Below, one piece after another: positions 9,691-16,297 of a stretch of 64,000 nucleotides of DNA. The stretch spans positions 304,998-368,997 of the forward strand of contig NZ_LZRP01000003.1 of the NCBI RefSeq assembly GCF_001678665.1. The letters are read 5' to 3'. Under the pieces are notes generated by a model that worked only from the letters and a program-made list of their open reading frames with translations, ran no database searches and was not told the DNA's origin. Both the position numbers and the translations under genes were made by a program. Source of the DNA: Erythrobacter sp. QSSC1-22B. GTDB taxonomy: Bacteria > Pseudomonadota > Alphaproteobacteria > Sphingomonadales > Sphingomonadaceae. Each line of letters opens with the position of its first letter. Position 1 is the stretch's first letter.

Positions 9691-10038
9691 TCACTCGTTG
9701 CGTGTCGCGATCCAGCCACCCACGATCGCAAGCACCGCGATCGAGACGTAATACCACGGAGCGCCGAGCGTGAAATAGGTGAAGACCGCGCCGGTCGCCA
9801 TCGCGCAGATCGCCAGCGTCTTGGCGCGGCGGCCGATCGCACGGCGTTCGCGCCAGTCGCGCACCTGCGGGCCCCAGTGCGGATGGTCGAGGATGCGCTT
9901 TTCCCATTCGGGATTGCTGCGTGCGAAAAGATAGACCGCCAGCAGCAGGAAGGGCACCGTCGGCATCAGCGGCAGCACCGCGCCGACCACCGCGAGAGCC
10001 ACGCACAGCAGGCCGGCAATGCGATAGAACAGGCGCAT
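9691..10038 (-). CDS. DUF454 (YbaN-type) inner-membrane protein
   Basis: Small membrane protein of 115 residues with hydrophobic segments near residues 5-38 and 75-110. The motif PLMPTVPFLLLA followed by F-A-R-S-N-P-E-W is diagnostic of the DUF454/YbaN family, whose function is unsettled. Its ATG lies one base past the stop of sufE, indicating translational coupling. Confidence 0.85.
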   Translation of the reverse strand: MRLFYRIAGLLCVALAVVGAVLPLMPTVPFLLLAVYLFARSNPEWEKRILDHPHWGPQVRDWRERRAIGRRAKTLAICAMATGAVFTYFTLGAPWYYVSIAVLAIVGGWIATRNE

Positions 10039-10039
10039 G

Positions 10040-10447
10040 TCAGGCGGCGGCGATTCGCGCCGCGTGTTGCTGCACCAGCGCGATCATGTTGGGTACGCCT
10101 TGCGTGCGGTTGGACGAGAGCTGGTTCTTGAGATCGAACGGGGCGAGCGCGGCGGTCACATCCATGGCGGCGACTTCGGTCGCGGGCCGGTCCTGCACCG
10201 CGGCGATAACCAGTGCGACGATGCCCTTGGTGATCGCGGCGTTGCTGTCGGCCAGGAAATGGAGCTGGCCCGCCTGTTCGGTGGGATAGACCCAGACCTG
10301 CGCCGAGCAGCCGCGCACCAGGGTGGCATCGGTCTTGAGCGCGTCGGGGATGGGATCGAGCTCGCGGCCCAGCTCGATCAGCAGGCGATAGCGTTCGTCG
10401 CCTTCGAGGAAGTTGTATTCTTCGGCGATGTCGGTGAGGCTTCTCAT
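10040..10447 (-). CDS. sufE: SufE-family sulfur acceptor protein
   Basis: SufE accepts sulfane sulfur from the cysteine desulfurase SufS during Fe-S cluster assembly. The 135-residue product has the conserved V-R-G-C47-S-A-Q-V-W motif, with Cys47 as acceptor. The start at 10447 gives the expected N-terminus; upstream in-frame extension has no family similarity. It is followed by the DUF454 gene and lies 77 bases downstream of the Psp small-gene series on the same strand, so read-through from the stress operon is possible. Other suf genes are not in the window. Confidence 0.88.
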   Translation of the reverse strand: MRSLTDIAEEYNFLEGDERYRLLIELGRELDPIPDALKTDATLVRGCSAQVWVYPTEQAGQLHFLADSNAAITKGIVALVIAAVQDRPATEVAAMDVTAALAPFDLKNQLSSNRTQGVPNMIALVQQHAARIAAA

Positions 10448-10524
10448 GGGGCTGCGTCTAGCCGCGCCGCAAGCGCGCGTCCATCGCGGGACGGGACGGA
10501 GCGAGCCCGGCATCGGCCGATCGG

Positions 10525-10701
10525 TCAGCCAGACAGGCCGCCGGGCCGGGTCAGCGCGTAATAGAGGACGTAGAACCAGCCGAAGAAGCCCTGGATCGCA
10601 GCCCAGATTATCGACTGGTGCAGGCTCCACGAGATGGCGACCGCGATCGCGCTACCGAGCCCGATCCCGACGCGGGTAACATCGTGGCTGACGGCGCTCA
10701 C
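10525..10701 (-). CDS. Small membrane protein at end of Psp gene series
   Basis: A 58-residue frame begins at a GTG (10699-10701) that overlaps the stop of the upstream gene as GTGA. It reads VSAVSHDVTRVGIGLGSAIA, then A-I-S-W-S-L-H-Q-S-I-I-W-A, and ends in a hydrophobic F-F-G-W-F-Y-V-L-Y-Y-A-L-T-R segment. It should have one or two membrane helices. The start overlap and the chain of coupled genes are good evidence that it is translated. Function unknown. Confidence 0.68.
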   Translation of the reverse strand: MSAVSHDVTRVGIGLGSAIAVAISWSLHQSIIWAAIQGFFGWFYVLYYALTRPGGLSG

Positions 10702-10934
10702 AGATCGACACCGTTGGCGATCGCCTCGAGCTTGCGGATGCGCTCCTTGAGATCGGAGATCTCGATCCGCGCGGCGCCCATCGTCGAGCCGGACTCGCGC
10801 GGTTCGGCGCGGTGGCTGTCGAGCTCGCGCTGCTTGAGTGCCAGCCAGCCTCGCCAGCCCAACAGCAGCGTCGCTGCGACGATGCCCAGGCCGATCAGCG
10901 CGGCGGCGGCGATGACGAATGATGGTTCGAACAT
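10698..10934 (-). CDS. PspB-like small membrane coiled-coil protein (copy 5)
   Basis: 78 residues: an N-terminal membrane helix (about 5-27), a charged linker, then a short coiled coil ending in E-R-I-R-K-L-E-A-I-A. This matches the conserved E-R-I-R-V-L-E-R-I core of the preceding genes, but the sequence stops before the usual T-D-x-G-Y and L-R-D elements, so it is the most diverged and shortest member. The ATG at 10934 follows a strong AGGAGG. The five-copy series with this architecture suggests PspB duplication followed by truncation here. Confidence 0.72.
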   Translation of the reverse strand: MFEPSFVIAAAALIGLGIVAATLLLGWRGWLALKQRELDSHRAEPRESGSTMGAARIEISDLKERIRKLEAIANGVDL

Positions 10935-10965
10935 TTCCTCATGTCCTCCTGGAACCTGGCGGTTG

Positions 10966-11259
10966 CTACTCGGCCTGCTTGTCGCGCAGGTTTTCGATTT
11001 CCTCGGCGATGCGGCGGCGTTCCTGCGCCTCATGGCTGTTGGCGTCGGTGGTGATGCGTTCCAGGACCCTGATCCGCTCGTGCAATTGCTCGATCTCGCG
11101 GCGGGTCTCTTCGGCGTCGGGATTGCCCCTGGGCGGCGTGAACACCGGGTTGCCGTCCTCGTCGCGCGTCACACCCAGATCGCGGTCGTGGCGGCGGGTG
11201 TAGATCTGGACGATGCCCCAGATCAGCACGATGATTACGGCGGCGGTCCAAAAGCTCAT
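10966..11259 (-). CDS. PspB-like small membrane coiled-coil protein (copy 4)
   Basis: 97 residues with an N-terminal membrane helix (about 3-20), a basic-acidic linker (RRHDRDLGVTRDEDG) and a C-terminal coiled coil containing HERIRVLERITTDAN and ending with E-I-E-N-L-R-D. Its ATG overlaps the upstream stop as ATGA. The core motif is shared with the other copies. The usual K-G-Y after T-D is missing and a short insertion separates the motif from L-R-D. Confidence 0.78.
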   Translation of the reverse strand: MSFWTAAVIIVLIWGIVQIYTRRHDRDLGVTRDEDGNPVFTPPRGNPDAEETRREIEQLHERIRVLERITTDANSHEAQERRRIAEEIENLRDKQAE

Positions 11260-11561
11260 TGCGCGGGTTCCTTGCCGGTGGTTTCGTCCAATTCGTGCAG
11301 GTCGCGCAATTGCTCGATCTGAGCAGCGAGTTCGGGGCTGCGGTCGGTCGCGATGCGCTCGAGTACGCGGACCCGCTCTTCCAGCCGGTCGGCCTCGGCA
11401 TCGGACCTCTGCGCCGCGCTGGCTTCTGCCAAGCGCACTTCCAGTTCCAATTGCCTCTGTCGATGCTTCATTCTGCCCTCATAGGCATTGAGCCAGATGC
11501 CCGCAGCCACGATGAGGGCGAACATAAGCGCACAGAAGGCAATGGCGTCGGCGAAGTTCAC
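11256..11561 (-). CDS. PspB-like small membrane coiled-coil protein (copy 3)
   Basis: 101 residues starting at a GTG (11559-11561) that overlaps the upstream stop as GTGA. A membrane helix occupies about residues 5-22, followed by a long basic-acidic helix (KHRQRQLELEVRLAEA) and the shared module EERVRVLERIATDRS with A-Q-I-E-Q-L-R-D. The longer open frame to 11762 is rejected because it overlaps the neighbouring gene. It probably forms oligomers through the coiled coil at the inner membrane, as PspB does, but this is inferred. Confidence 0.78.
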   Translation of the reverse strand: MNFADAIAFCALMFALIVAAGIWLNAYEGRMKHRQRQLELEVRLAEASAAQRSDAEADRLEERVRVLERIATDRSPELAAQIEQLRDLHELDETTGKEPAQ

Positions 11562-11899
11562 TGTACCGGATCCCTGTGGTCGCGCAGGCGGTCGATCTCG
11601 CCGGTGAGTTGATAGCCGCTGTCGGTGACGATGCGCTCCACATTGATCAGGCGATCCTTCATCGCGCCAAGCTCGGCGCGCAATTCGGCGTTTTCCTGCG
11701 TCAGCAGCCGAACCCGGTCGGCGGTCTGCCCGTCGGTGGAGGGCTTGAGCGACTGGCCCCACATGCCCTCGAGCGGATAGCCGTGCTTGATCTTGAGCCT
11801 GGTGGTGTGGATCCAGCCCAGCGTGGTCATCGCGCCCAGCCCCAGTGCGGCCCCGACGATCCAGGGGAGGTGGGGGACGATCTGCGAAAACTCGTTCAT
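11558..11899 (-). CDS. PspB-like small membrane coiled-coil protein (copy 2)
   Basis: 113 residues with a membrane helix near 12-30, then T-R-L-K-I-K-H-G-Y-P-L-E-G-M-W-G, and a coiled coil carrying DRLINVERIVTDSGYQL and G-E-I-D-R-L-R-D. The K-H-G-Y-x-L-E segment after the membrane helix is shared with the adjacent copy at 11896-12285, so these two are the closest pair. The start overlaps the upstream stop by four bases (ATGA). Confidence 0.8.
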   Translation of the reverse strand: MNEFSQIVPHLPWIVGAALGLGAMTTLGWIHTTRLKIKHGYPLEGMWGQSLKPSTDGQTADRVRLLTQENAELRAELGAMKDRLINVERIVTDSGYQLTGEIDRLRDHRDPVQ

Positions 11900-12285
11900 C
11901 GGGCCTGTTCCGTCTGCTTGATGTTCAGCGGGGTGCCGCTGTCACTGAGAATGTTGCCGCGCTCGGCGGGCGGGGTGAGGGCGGGGCTGCGGTCGCGCAG
12001 CGCCTCGATCTCGTCGGCGAGCGAATAGCCCTTGTCGGTCACGATCCGCTCGAGCACCTGCATCCGCTTGTCGACCTTGCCCAGCAGCGTGCGCAGCTCG
12101 GCGTTCTCGGCGCGCAATTGCTTGGTTTCGTTGCTGTCGGCGCTATCGCCGATGCGCTCGGTCGTGCCACCCCATTCGTTTTCGAGCGAATAGCCATGCT
12201 TGGCGCGGATCCAGTTGTTGGCCAGCCAGCCCGCCGTGCTGAGCGCGATGATCGCGATGACGAATTCAGGTCCACCAAAATCCAT
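11896..12285 (-). CDS. PspB-like small membrane coiled-coil protein (copy 1b)
   Basis: 129 residues with a membrane helix near 7-25, the K-H-G-Y-S-L-E-N-E-W-G segment, a coiled coil with KRMQVLERIVTDKGYSL and D-E-I-E-A-L-R-D, and a polar C-terminal tail of about 30 residues. It begins inside the upstream stop (TAATG). Its repeat module is nearly identical to that of the gene at 12285-12584, supporting tandem duplication. Confidence 0.8.
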   Translation of the reverse strand: MDFGGPEFVIAIIALSTAGWLANNWIRAKHGYSLENEWGGTTERIGDSADSNETKQLRAENAELRTLLGKVDKRMQVLERIVTDKGYSLADEIEALRDRSPALTPPAERGNILSDSGTPLNIKQTEQAR

Positions 12286-12584
12286 TATGATGCCCCTCTT
12301 TGCTTCGTGTCGAGCGGGACGCCCGCTCCGGCCTCGTCGACCCGGCGCTGGTCACGCAGCGCCTCAATCTGGGCAGCAACATCGTAACCCTTGTCGGTGA
12401 CGATGCGTTCGAGCACCCGAATCCGATCTTCGAGTTCGGTCACGCTGCTGGCATATTGAGCAGCTTTCTCTGAGCTCGCTTCGGCCGTGGCGATGATCTT
12501 CTTTTCTTCCAGCTTGCCCCGCTGGACGATCCACACGATCCCGATAACCATCACGAAGGGGGCGAACCCTATCATCCACTCCAT
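12285..12584 (-). CDS. PspB-like small membrane coiled-coil protein (copy 1a)
   Basis: 99 residues: membrane helix (about 4-21), charged linker, and a coiled coil with DRIRVLERIVTDKGYDV followed by A-A-Q-I-E-A-L-R-D. Architecture and size match phage-shock PspB, and it lies 26 bases downstream of pspC. It is the first member of the extra series, so coordinated induction with pspABC from the upstream sigma-54 promoter is expected. Confidence 0.8.
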   Translation of the reverse strand: MEWMIGFAPFVMVIGIVWIVQRGKLEEKKIIATAEASSEKAAQYASSVTELEDRIRVLERIVTDKGYDVAAQIEALRDQRRVDEAGAGVPLDTKQRGAS

Positions 12585-12610
12585 TATCTATCTCCCCTGC
12601 TTAGTTTTAC

Positions 12611-12997
12611 TCAGCGCAGCCGTTCGATCTCGGCGTTGAGCCGCGGATTGGAACTCACGTAGAAGGTCTCGACCTCGGCCAGCCGGCGATCGACATCCTT
12701 CATCTTCGAGCGGATCTGGCGCGCGGTGCGCTTGGGGTTCTGGCGCACGCCCTGCCAGTATTTCTGCTCTTCGGGCTTCTCGCGGTAGAGATATTCCGGC
12801 TTCTTGTTGAGCAGCAGGCCGGCGAGGAAATAAAGCGGCAGGACGATGGGGCTAAGTACGCCCGAGAGCACCGCTGCCAGAAAGCCGAGCCGGATCCAGA
12901 GCGGGTTGACCCCGGTGTAATCGGCGATGCCGGCGCAGACCCCCATCAGCTTGGCGTTCTGCTTGTCGCGGTAAAGCGTGGTGCGGGGGCTGTTCAT
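12611..12997 (-). CDS. pspC: Phage shock protein C
   Basis: PspC is an inner-membrane sensor that, with PspB, titrates PspA from the activator PspF under envelope stress. The 128-residue product opens with the PspC domain (LYRDKQNAKLMGVCAGIADY, then T-G-V-N-P-L-W-I-R), has hydrophobic segments through residue 65, and ends with a coiled-coil-like tail containing V-D-R-R-L-A-E-V-E-T-F-Y-V-S. That tail resembles the leucine/valine-E-R element of the neighbouring PspB-like proteins. Its ATG overlaps the pspB stop (ATGA). Confidence 0.93.
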   Translation of the reverse strand: MNSPRTTLYRDKQNAKLMGVCAGIADYTGVNPLWIRLGFLAAVLSGVLSPIVLPLYFLAGLLLNKKPEYLYREKPEEQKYWQGVRQNPKRTARQIRSKMKDVDRRLAEVETFYVSSNPRLNAEIERLR

Positions 12998-13290
12998 TTG
13001 CTCGCTCCTTTTTTCTCGGCGATGAGCTGTTCGAGTTCGCGCAGCTGCTGGTTGTCGGCTTCGGCATCATGCACCAGCCGCGCGGGCTTGAATGCGGGAT
13101 TGTCCGAGGCAACCAGCCGCTCGACCGTGTCCATCCGATCGTCGAGCCGTTTGGCGAGGCTGTAGAGCTCTTCGAGCAGCGCCTCGTCGTCGGTGGTGAT
13201 CGAGGCGGAGGTCTTCCACTTGGTTACATAGTGAAGGATGATCCATGGCAGAAAAACGAAGATTGCAATGACCGCGAGTACTTCTTCCAT
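12994..13290 (-). CDS. pspB: Phage shock protein B
   Basis: PspB cooperates with PspC in sensing inner-membrane stress. The protein has 98 residues: a membrane helix near 5-22 (FVFLPWIILHYVTKW), a linker, then a coiled coil with LAKRLDDRMDTVERLVASDN, matching the PspB core. A C-terminal extension of about 25 residues exceeds the usual PspB length. It lies three bases downstream of pspA and is followed by pspC with overlapping stop and start. Confidence 0.9.
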   Translation of the reverse strand: MEEVLAVIAIFVFLPWIILHYVTKWKTSASITTDDEALLEELYSLAKRLDDRMDTVERLVASDNPAFKPARLVHDAEADNQQLRELEQLIAEKKGASK

Positions 13291-13293
13291 GGC

Positions 13294-13986
13294 TCAATTC
13301 CCCTGTTTGGTGTCGCCGCTCTTGCCGAGCGCGCGTTTCATCTGTTCGAGCTCGTCGTCGATCGCATCGGCACCCTCGAGCGCGGAGATCTCGTCGGCGA
13401 GGCTGGCCTTGTTGGCGCCATCGGCAAGCGACAGCGATTCGGCGCGGCCCTCGGCGTAATCGACCCGGCGTTCGAGCTGGTCGAAGCGCGCCAGCGCGTC
13501 GTCGGTGCGTTCCGAGCTCATCAGCGTGCGCAGCTTGACGCGGTTCTCGGCGCTCTCGAGTCGTGCAGCGATTGCGGTTTGGCGGCTGCGCGCTTCGCGC
13601 AGGCGGTTCTGCAATTTCTGGATGTCCTGCTCATAGGCGCGCAGCGCATCGTCGAGCACCGCGATCTCCTGCTTGAGCTGATCGGAAATATCGACCGCCT
13701 TCTTCCTCTCGACCAACGCGGCGCGGGCCAGATCCTCGCGATCCTTGGACAGCGCGAGCTGCGCCTTGTCGCCCCAATCGTCCTGCAACCGGTCGAGTTG
13801 CACGGTCTTGCGGTGCATTTCCTTCTGGTCGGCGATGGTGCGCGCGGCGCTCGCGCGGACCTCGACCAGCGTTTCCTCCATCTCGAGGATGATCATGCGG
13901 ATCATCTTGGTGGGGTCGTCCGCCTTGTCGAGCATGTCGTTGAAATTGGCGGCGACGATGTCGCGCGTGCGGCTGAAAATACCCAT
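13294..13986 (-). CDS. pspA: Phage shock protein A (PspA/IM30)
   Basis: Peripheral membrane effector that inhibits PspF and stabilises damaged inner membrane; ESCRT-III-like helical fold. The ATG at 13986, preceded by GGAG, gives 230 residues starting MGIFSRTRDIVAANFNDMLD, the classical PspA N-terminus, followed by long coiled coils. The frame stays open upstream to a GTG at 14253 that overlaps the stop of the 50-residue gene (GTGA). That would add 89 mostly disordered residues (S-K-P-T-N-P-L-G to N-G-A-P-L). Whether the extended form is made is unresolved. Confidence 0.93.
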   Translation of the reverse strand: MGIFSRTRDIVAANFNDMLDKADDPTKMIRMIILEMEETLVEVRASAARTIADQKEMHRKTVQLDRLQDDWGDKAQLALSKDREDLARAALVERKKAVDISDQLKQEIAVLDDALRAYEQDIQKLQNRLREARSRQTAIAARLESAENRVKLRTLMSSERTDDALARFDQLERRVDYAEGRAESLSLADGANKASLADEISALEGADAIDDELEQMKRALGKSGDTKQGN

Positions 13987-14249
13987 CAAAGGTGCTCCGT
14001 TGGAGAAGAAATCGGTGATCTTGTCGGCGGCTTCCCAGGGGTCGACCCGGGCATCGGCGCGCTTGCCATCGGTGGAGGTTTGCCGCGGCCGGGGGGAACG
14101 GCGCAGGCGGTCGACCTCCTCCTCGATCCGCGACGGGCGCGCGCCACGACCGGAACCGGGGCGGGCCGAAGCCTCGTCCGCGCTGGGGTCGGCGCGGTCG
14201 GGACTGTCGGGAGAGCGAGGCTCCGGCCCTAACGGGTTGGTCGGCTTGC

Positions 14250-14402
14250 TCACGCCAGTTCCACCTGCGGGTGGATGGCAAACGCGGGCAGGGGTTCGGT
14301 GACCGCGATCTGGCTGCTGAAGCCCACGAAGATCACCATCGCCCCGATGCTGATGAGGGCAGCGCGTCCCAGGCGGGTGGCGAAGAAGCTGCGATCGTAC
14401 AT
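14250..14402 (-). CDS. Small membrane protein at head of psp operon
   Basis: A 50-residue protein starting at the ATG at 14402 after GGGAGGACC. It reads MYDRSFFATRLGRAALISIG, then a hydrophobic A-M-V-I-F-V-G-F stretch, giving one membrane helix. It lies directly downstream of the sigma-54 promoter and is therefore the first gene of the operon. Its stop overlaps the GTG of the possible extended PspA. Function unknown; an accessory role in the stress response is inferred from position only. Confidence 0.72.
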   Translation of the reverse strand: MYDRSFFATRLGRAALISIGAMVIFVGFSSQIAVTEPLPAFAIHPQVELA

Positions 14403-14445
14403 AGTGTGGTCCTCCCGAAACGAATGTCTGTGTTGCAGGGTATTG

Positions 14446-14461
14446 TGCAAGCGGCGTGCCA
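14446..14461 (-). promoter_or_regulatory. Sigma-54 promoter of the psp operon
   Basis: On the minus strand the sequence reads TGGCACG-CCGC-TTGCA, a near-perfect sigma-54 -24/-12 promoter with correct spacing. Transcription should begin around 14435, about 33 bases before the ATG at 14402. PspF, encoded divergently, is the expected enhancer-binding activator, so its binding sites should lie between 14462 and 14560. Confidence 0.9.
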
Positions 14462-14561
14462 ACCGCAAGAAATGGCAGAACGGCGCGGGTTTTCAGGGCC
14501 CCATCTCCCAGGTGCTTGGTGCCTATTGCCAATCCTTGGGGAATTTCCCTATATCTTGGCG

Positions 14562-15584
14562 ATGGAGCGCGAAAACCAGTTCGTCGGCCAGTCCGGCGCC
14601 TTCCTCGATGCGGTGGAGCGTACCAGCCGCGCCGCGCCGATGCGCCGCCCCGTGCTGATCGTCGGCGAGCGCGGGACCGGAAAGGAATTGATCGCGGAAC
14701 GGCTCCATCGCCTGTCCACCCGCTGGGACGAGCCGCTGGTGATCATGAACTGCGCGGCATTGCCCGAAACGCTGATCGAGGCTGAGCTGTTCGGCCACGA
14801 GGCGGGCGCCTTCACCGGCGCGACCAAGCACCGTGTCGGGCGGTTCGAGGAAGCCGACAAGGGAACGCTGTTCCTCGACGAACTGGGCACGCTGTCGATG
14901 GGGGCGCAGGAGCGATTGTTGCGCGCGGTCGAATATGGCGAGGTTACGCGGATCGGATCGAGCCGCCCGGTGCGGATCGATGTCCGCATCGTCGGCGCCA
15001 CCAACGAGGATCTTCAGGCCAAGGCCGAGCGCGGGGATTTCCGTCCCGACCTGCTCGACCGGCTGAGTTTCGAGGTCATCACCCTGCCGCCATTGCGCGT
15101 GCGCGAGGGCGATATCCAGGTGCTCGCCGATTATTTCGGGCGCCGGATGGCCGCCGAGATCGGCTGGGAGGGCTGGCCCGGTTTCGCCCCGCATGTCGCC
15201 GAACAGCTCGAGAACCATCCCTGGCCAGGCAATGTCCGCGAATTGCGCAATGTCGTCGAGCGCGCGGTCTATCGCTGGGACGACTGGAACGAGCCGATCA
15301 GTCATGCGGTGTTCGACCCCTTCGACAGCCCCTGGAAACCCGCAACCCCGTCCCATGCACACTCGCAGTCGGCCAGCCGCACGCCGGGTCCGGCGCCCGC
15401 CGCCGGCGATTTCGATTCGGTCGACGATCTGCGCGCTGCGGTGGACGAGCACGAGAAGAGCATCATCGAGCACGCGCTGGGCAAGCACCGCTGGAACCAG
15501 CGCCAGACCGCCAAGGCGCTGGGGCTGAGCTACGATCAGCTGCGCCACGCGATCAAGAAGCATGGCCTCGCCGACGACGGCTGA
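14562..15584 (+). CDS. pspF: PspF sigma-54 enhancer-binding activator
   Basis: AAA+ activator of the psp operon, 340 residues from the ATG at 14562. It has no receiver domain, as expected for PspF. Visible motifs are Walker A G-E-R-G-T-G-K-E (35-42), the sigma-54-contacting G-A-F-T-G-A loop (82-87), Walker B L-F-L-D-E (103-107), and a C-terminal Fis-type helix-turn-helix (about 312-335). It diverges from the psp operon across 159 bases containing the sigma-54 promoter. The longer frame starting at 14271 runs antisense to the operon head and is rejected. Confidence 0.93.
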   Translation: MERENQFVGQSGAFLDAVERTSRAAPMRRPVLIVGERGTGKELIAERLHRLSTRWDEPLVIMNCAALPETLIEAELFGHEAGAFTGATKHRVGRFEEADKGTLFLDELGTLSMGAQERLLRAVEYGEVTRIGSSRPVRIDVRIVGATNEDLQAKAERGDFRPDLLDRLSFEVITLPPLRVREGDIQVLADYFGRRMAAEIGWEGWPGFAPHVAEQLENHPWPGNVRELRNVVERAVYRWDDWNEPISHAVFDPFDSPWKPATPSHAHSQSASRTPGPAPAAGDFDSVDDLRAAVDEHEKSIIEHALGKHRWNQRQTAKALGLSYDQLRHAIKKHGLADDG

Positions 15585-15639
15585 TCGCACTTGCAATGCC
15601 GCGCATTTGCGCCTAGCTGACCGTCAATCCCGATACTGT

Positions 15640-15694
15640 TGCGACATTGAGGGGCTGGCGCCGCAAGGGGCCGGCGCGAAACCCTGTTGTCGCA
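15640..15694 (+). promoter_or_regulatory. Structured leader upstream of rimP
   Basis: A 7-bp outer stem (TGCGACA / TGTCGCA) encloses an inner GC-rich hairpin (about TGGCGCC with GGCCGGCG) in the region between pspF and rimP. It could be a terminator for pspF, although no T-run follows, or a leader structure of the rimP-nusA-infB transcript, which is autoregulated in some bacteria. Assignment is uncertain. Confidence 0.35.
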
Positions 15695-15730
15695 TCCCCG
15701 TTATCGCTGGACCGCACAAATGGAGACCGA

Positions 15731-16297
15731 ATGGCCGATATCGACCGCCTGACCGAAGTGATCGAACCCGAAGCGCAAGCGCTGGGTTTCGAGCTCGTGC
15801 GGGTGAAGATGATCGCTTCGGAAGCCGGCGACGGCGGCCAGGCGCTGCAGATCATGGCCGAGGACCCGGCGACGGGTCAGCTGGTGATCGAGCAATGCGC
15901 CGCGCTCAGCCGCCGCGTTTCCGAGCGGCTCGACGCGCTCGAGGAAGCGGGCACGGTGCTGGTCCCCGGCGCCTATCACCTCGAGGTCTCGAGCCCCGGG
16001 ATCGACCGGCCGCTGACCCGCGTGCAGGATTTCACCACCTGGGCCGGACACGAAGTCAAGATCGCGCTGACCGAGAAGGTCCAGGGCCACCGCAATCTGC
16101 GTGGCACGCTGGTGGGGATCGAAGGCGATATCGTCACCGTGGCGGACAACCGCGCCGACGAGGTTTCCTTCCCGCGCACGCTCATCCATTCGGCGAAGCT
16201 GGTCCTTACCGACGCGCTTATCGCCGCGACTCAGCCGCTCGACACCCAGGGTGTCGAGGACGTAATCGAAACCGAAGAAGAAGAGAGTAACAGCTGA
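15731..16297 (+). CDS. rimP: Ribosome maturation factor RimP
   Basis: RimP assists maturation of the 30S subunit. The product has 188 residues from the ATG at 15731, which follows TGGAGACCGA. The family block V-S-S-P-G-I-D-R-P-L-T is present at about residues 88-98, and the C-terminal SH3-like domain follows. It overlaps nusA by one base and heads the conserved rimP-nusA-ylxR-infB cluster. Confidence 0.93.
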   Translation: MADIDRLTEVIEPEAQALGFELVRVKMIASEAGDGGQALQIMAEDPATGQLVIEQCAALSRRVSERLDALEEAGTVLVPGAYHLEVSSPGIDRPLTRVQDFTTWAGHEVKIALTEKVQGHRNLRGTLVGIEGDIVTVADNRADEVSFPRTLIHSAKLVLTDALIAATQPLDTQGVEDVIETEEEESNS

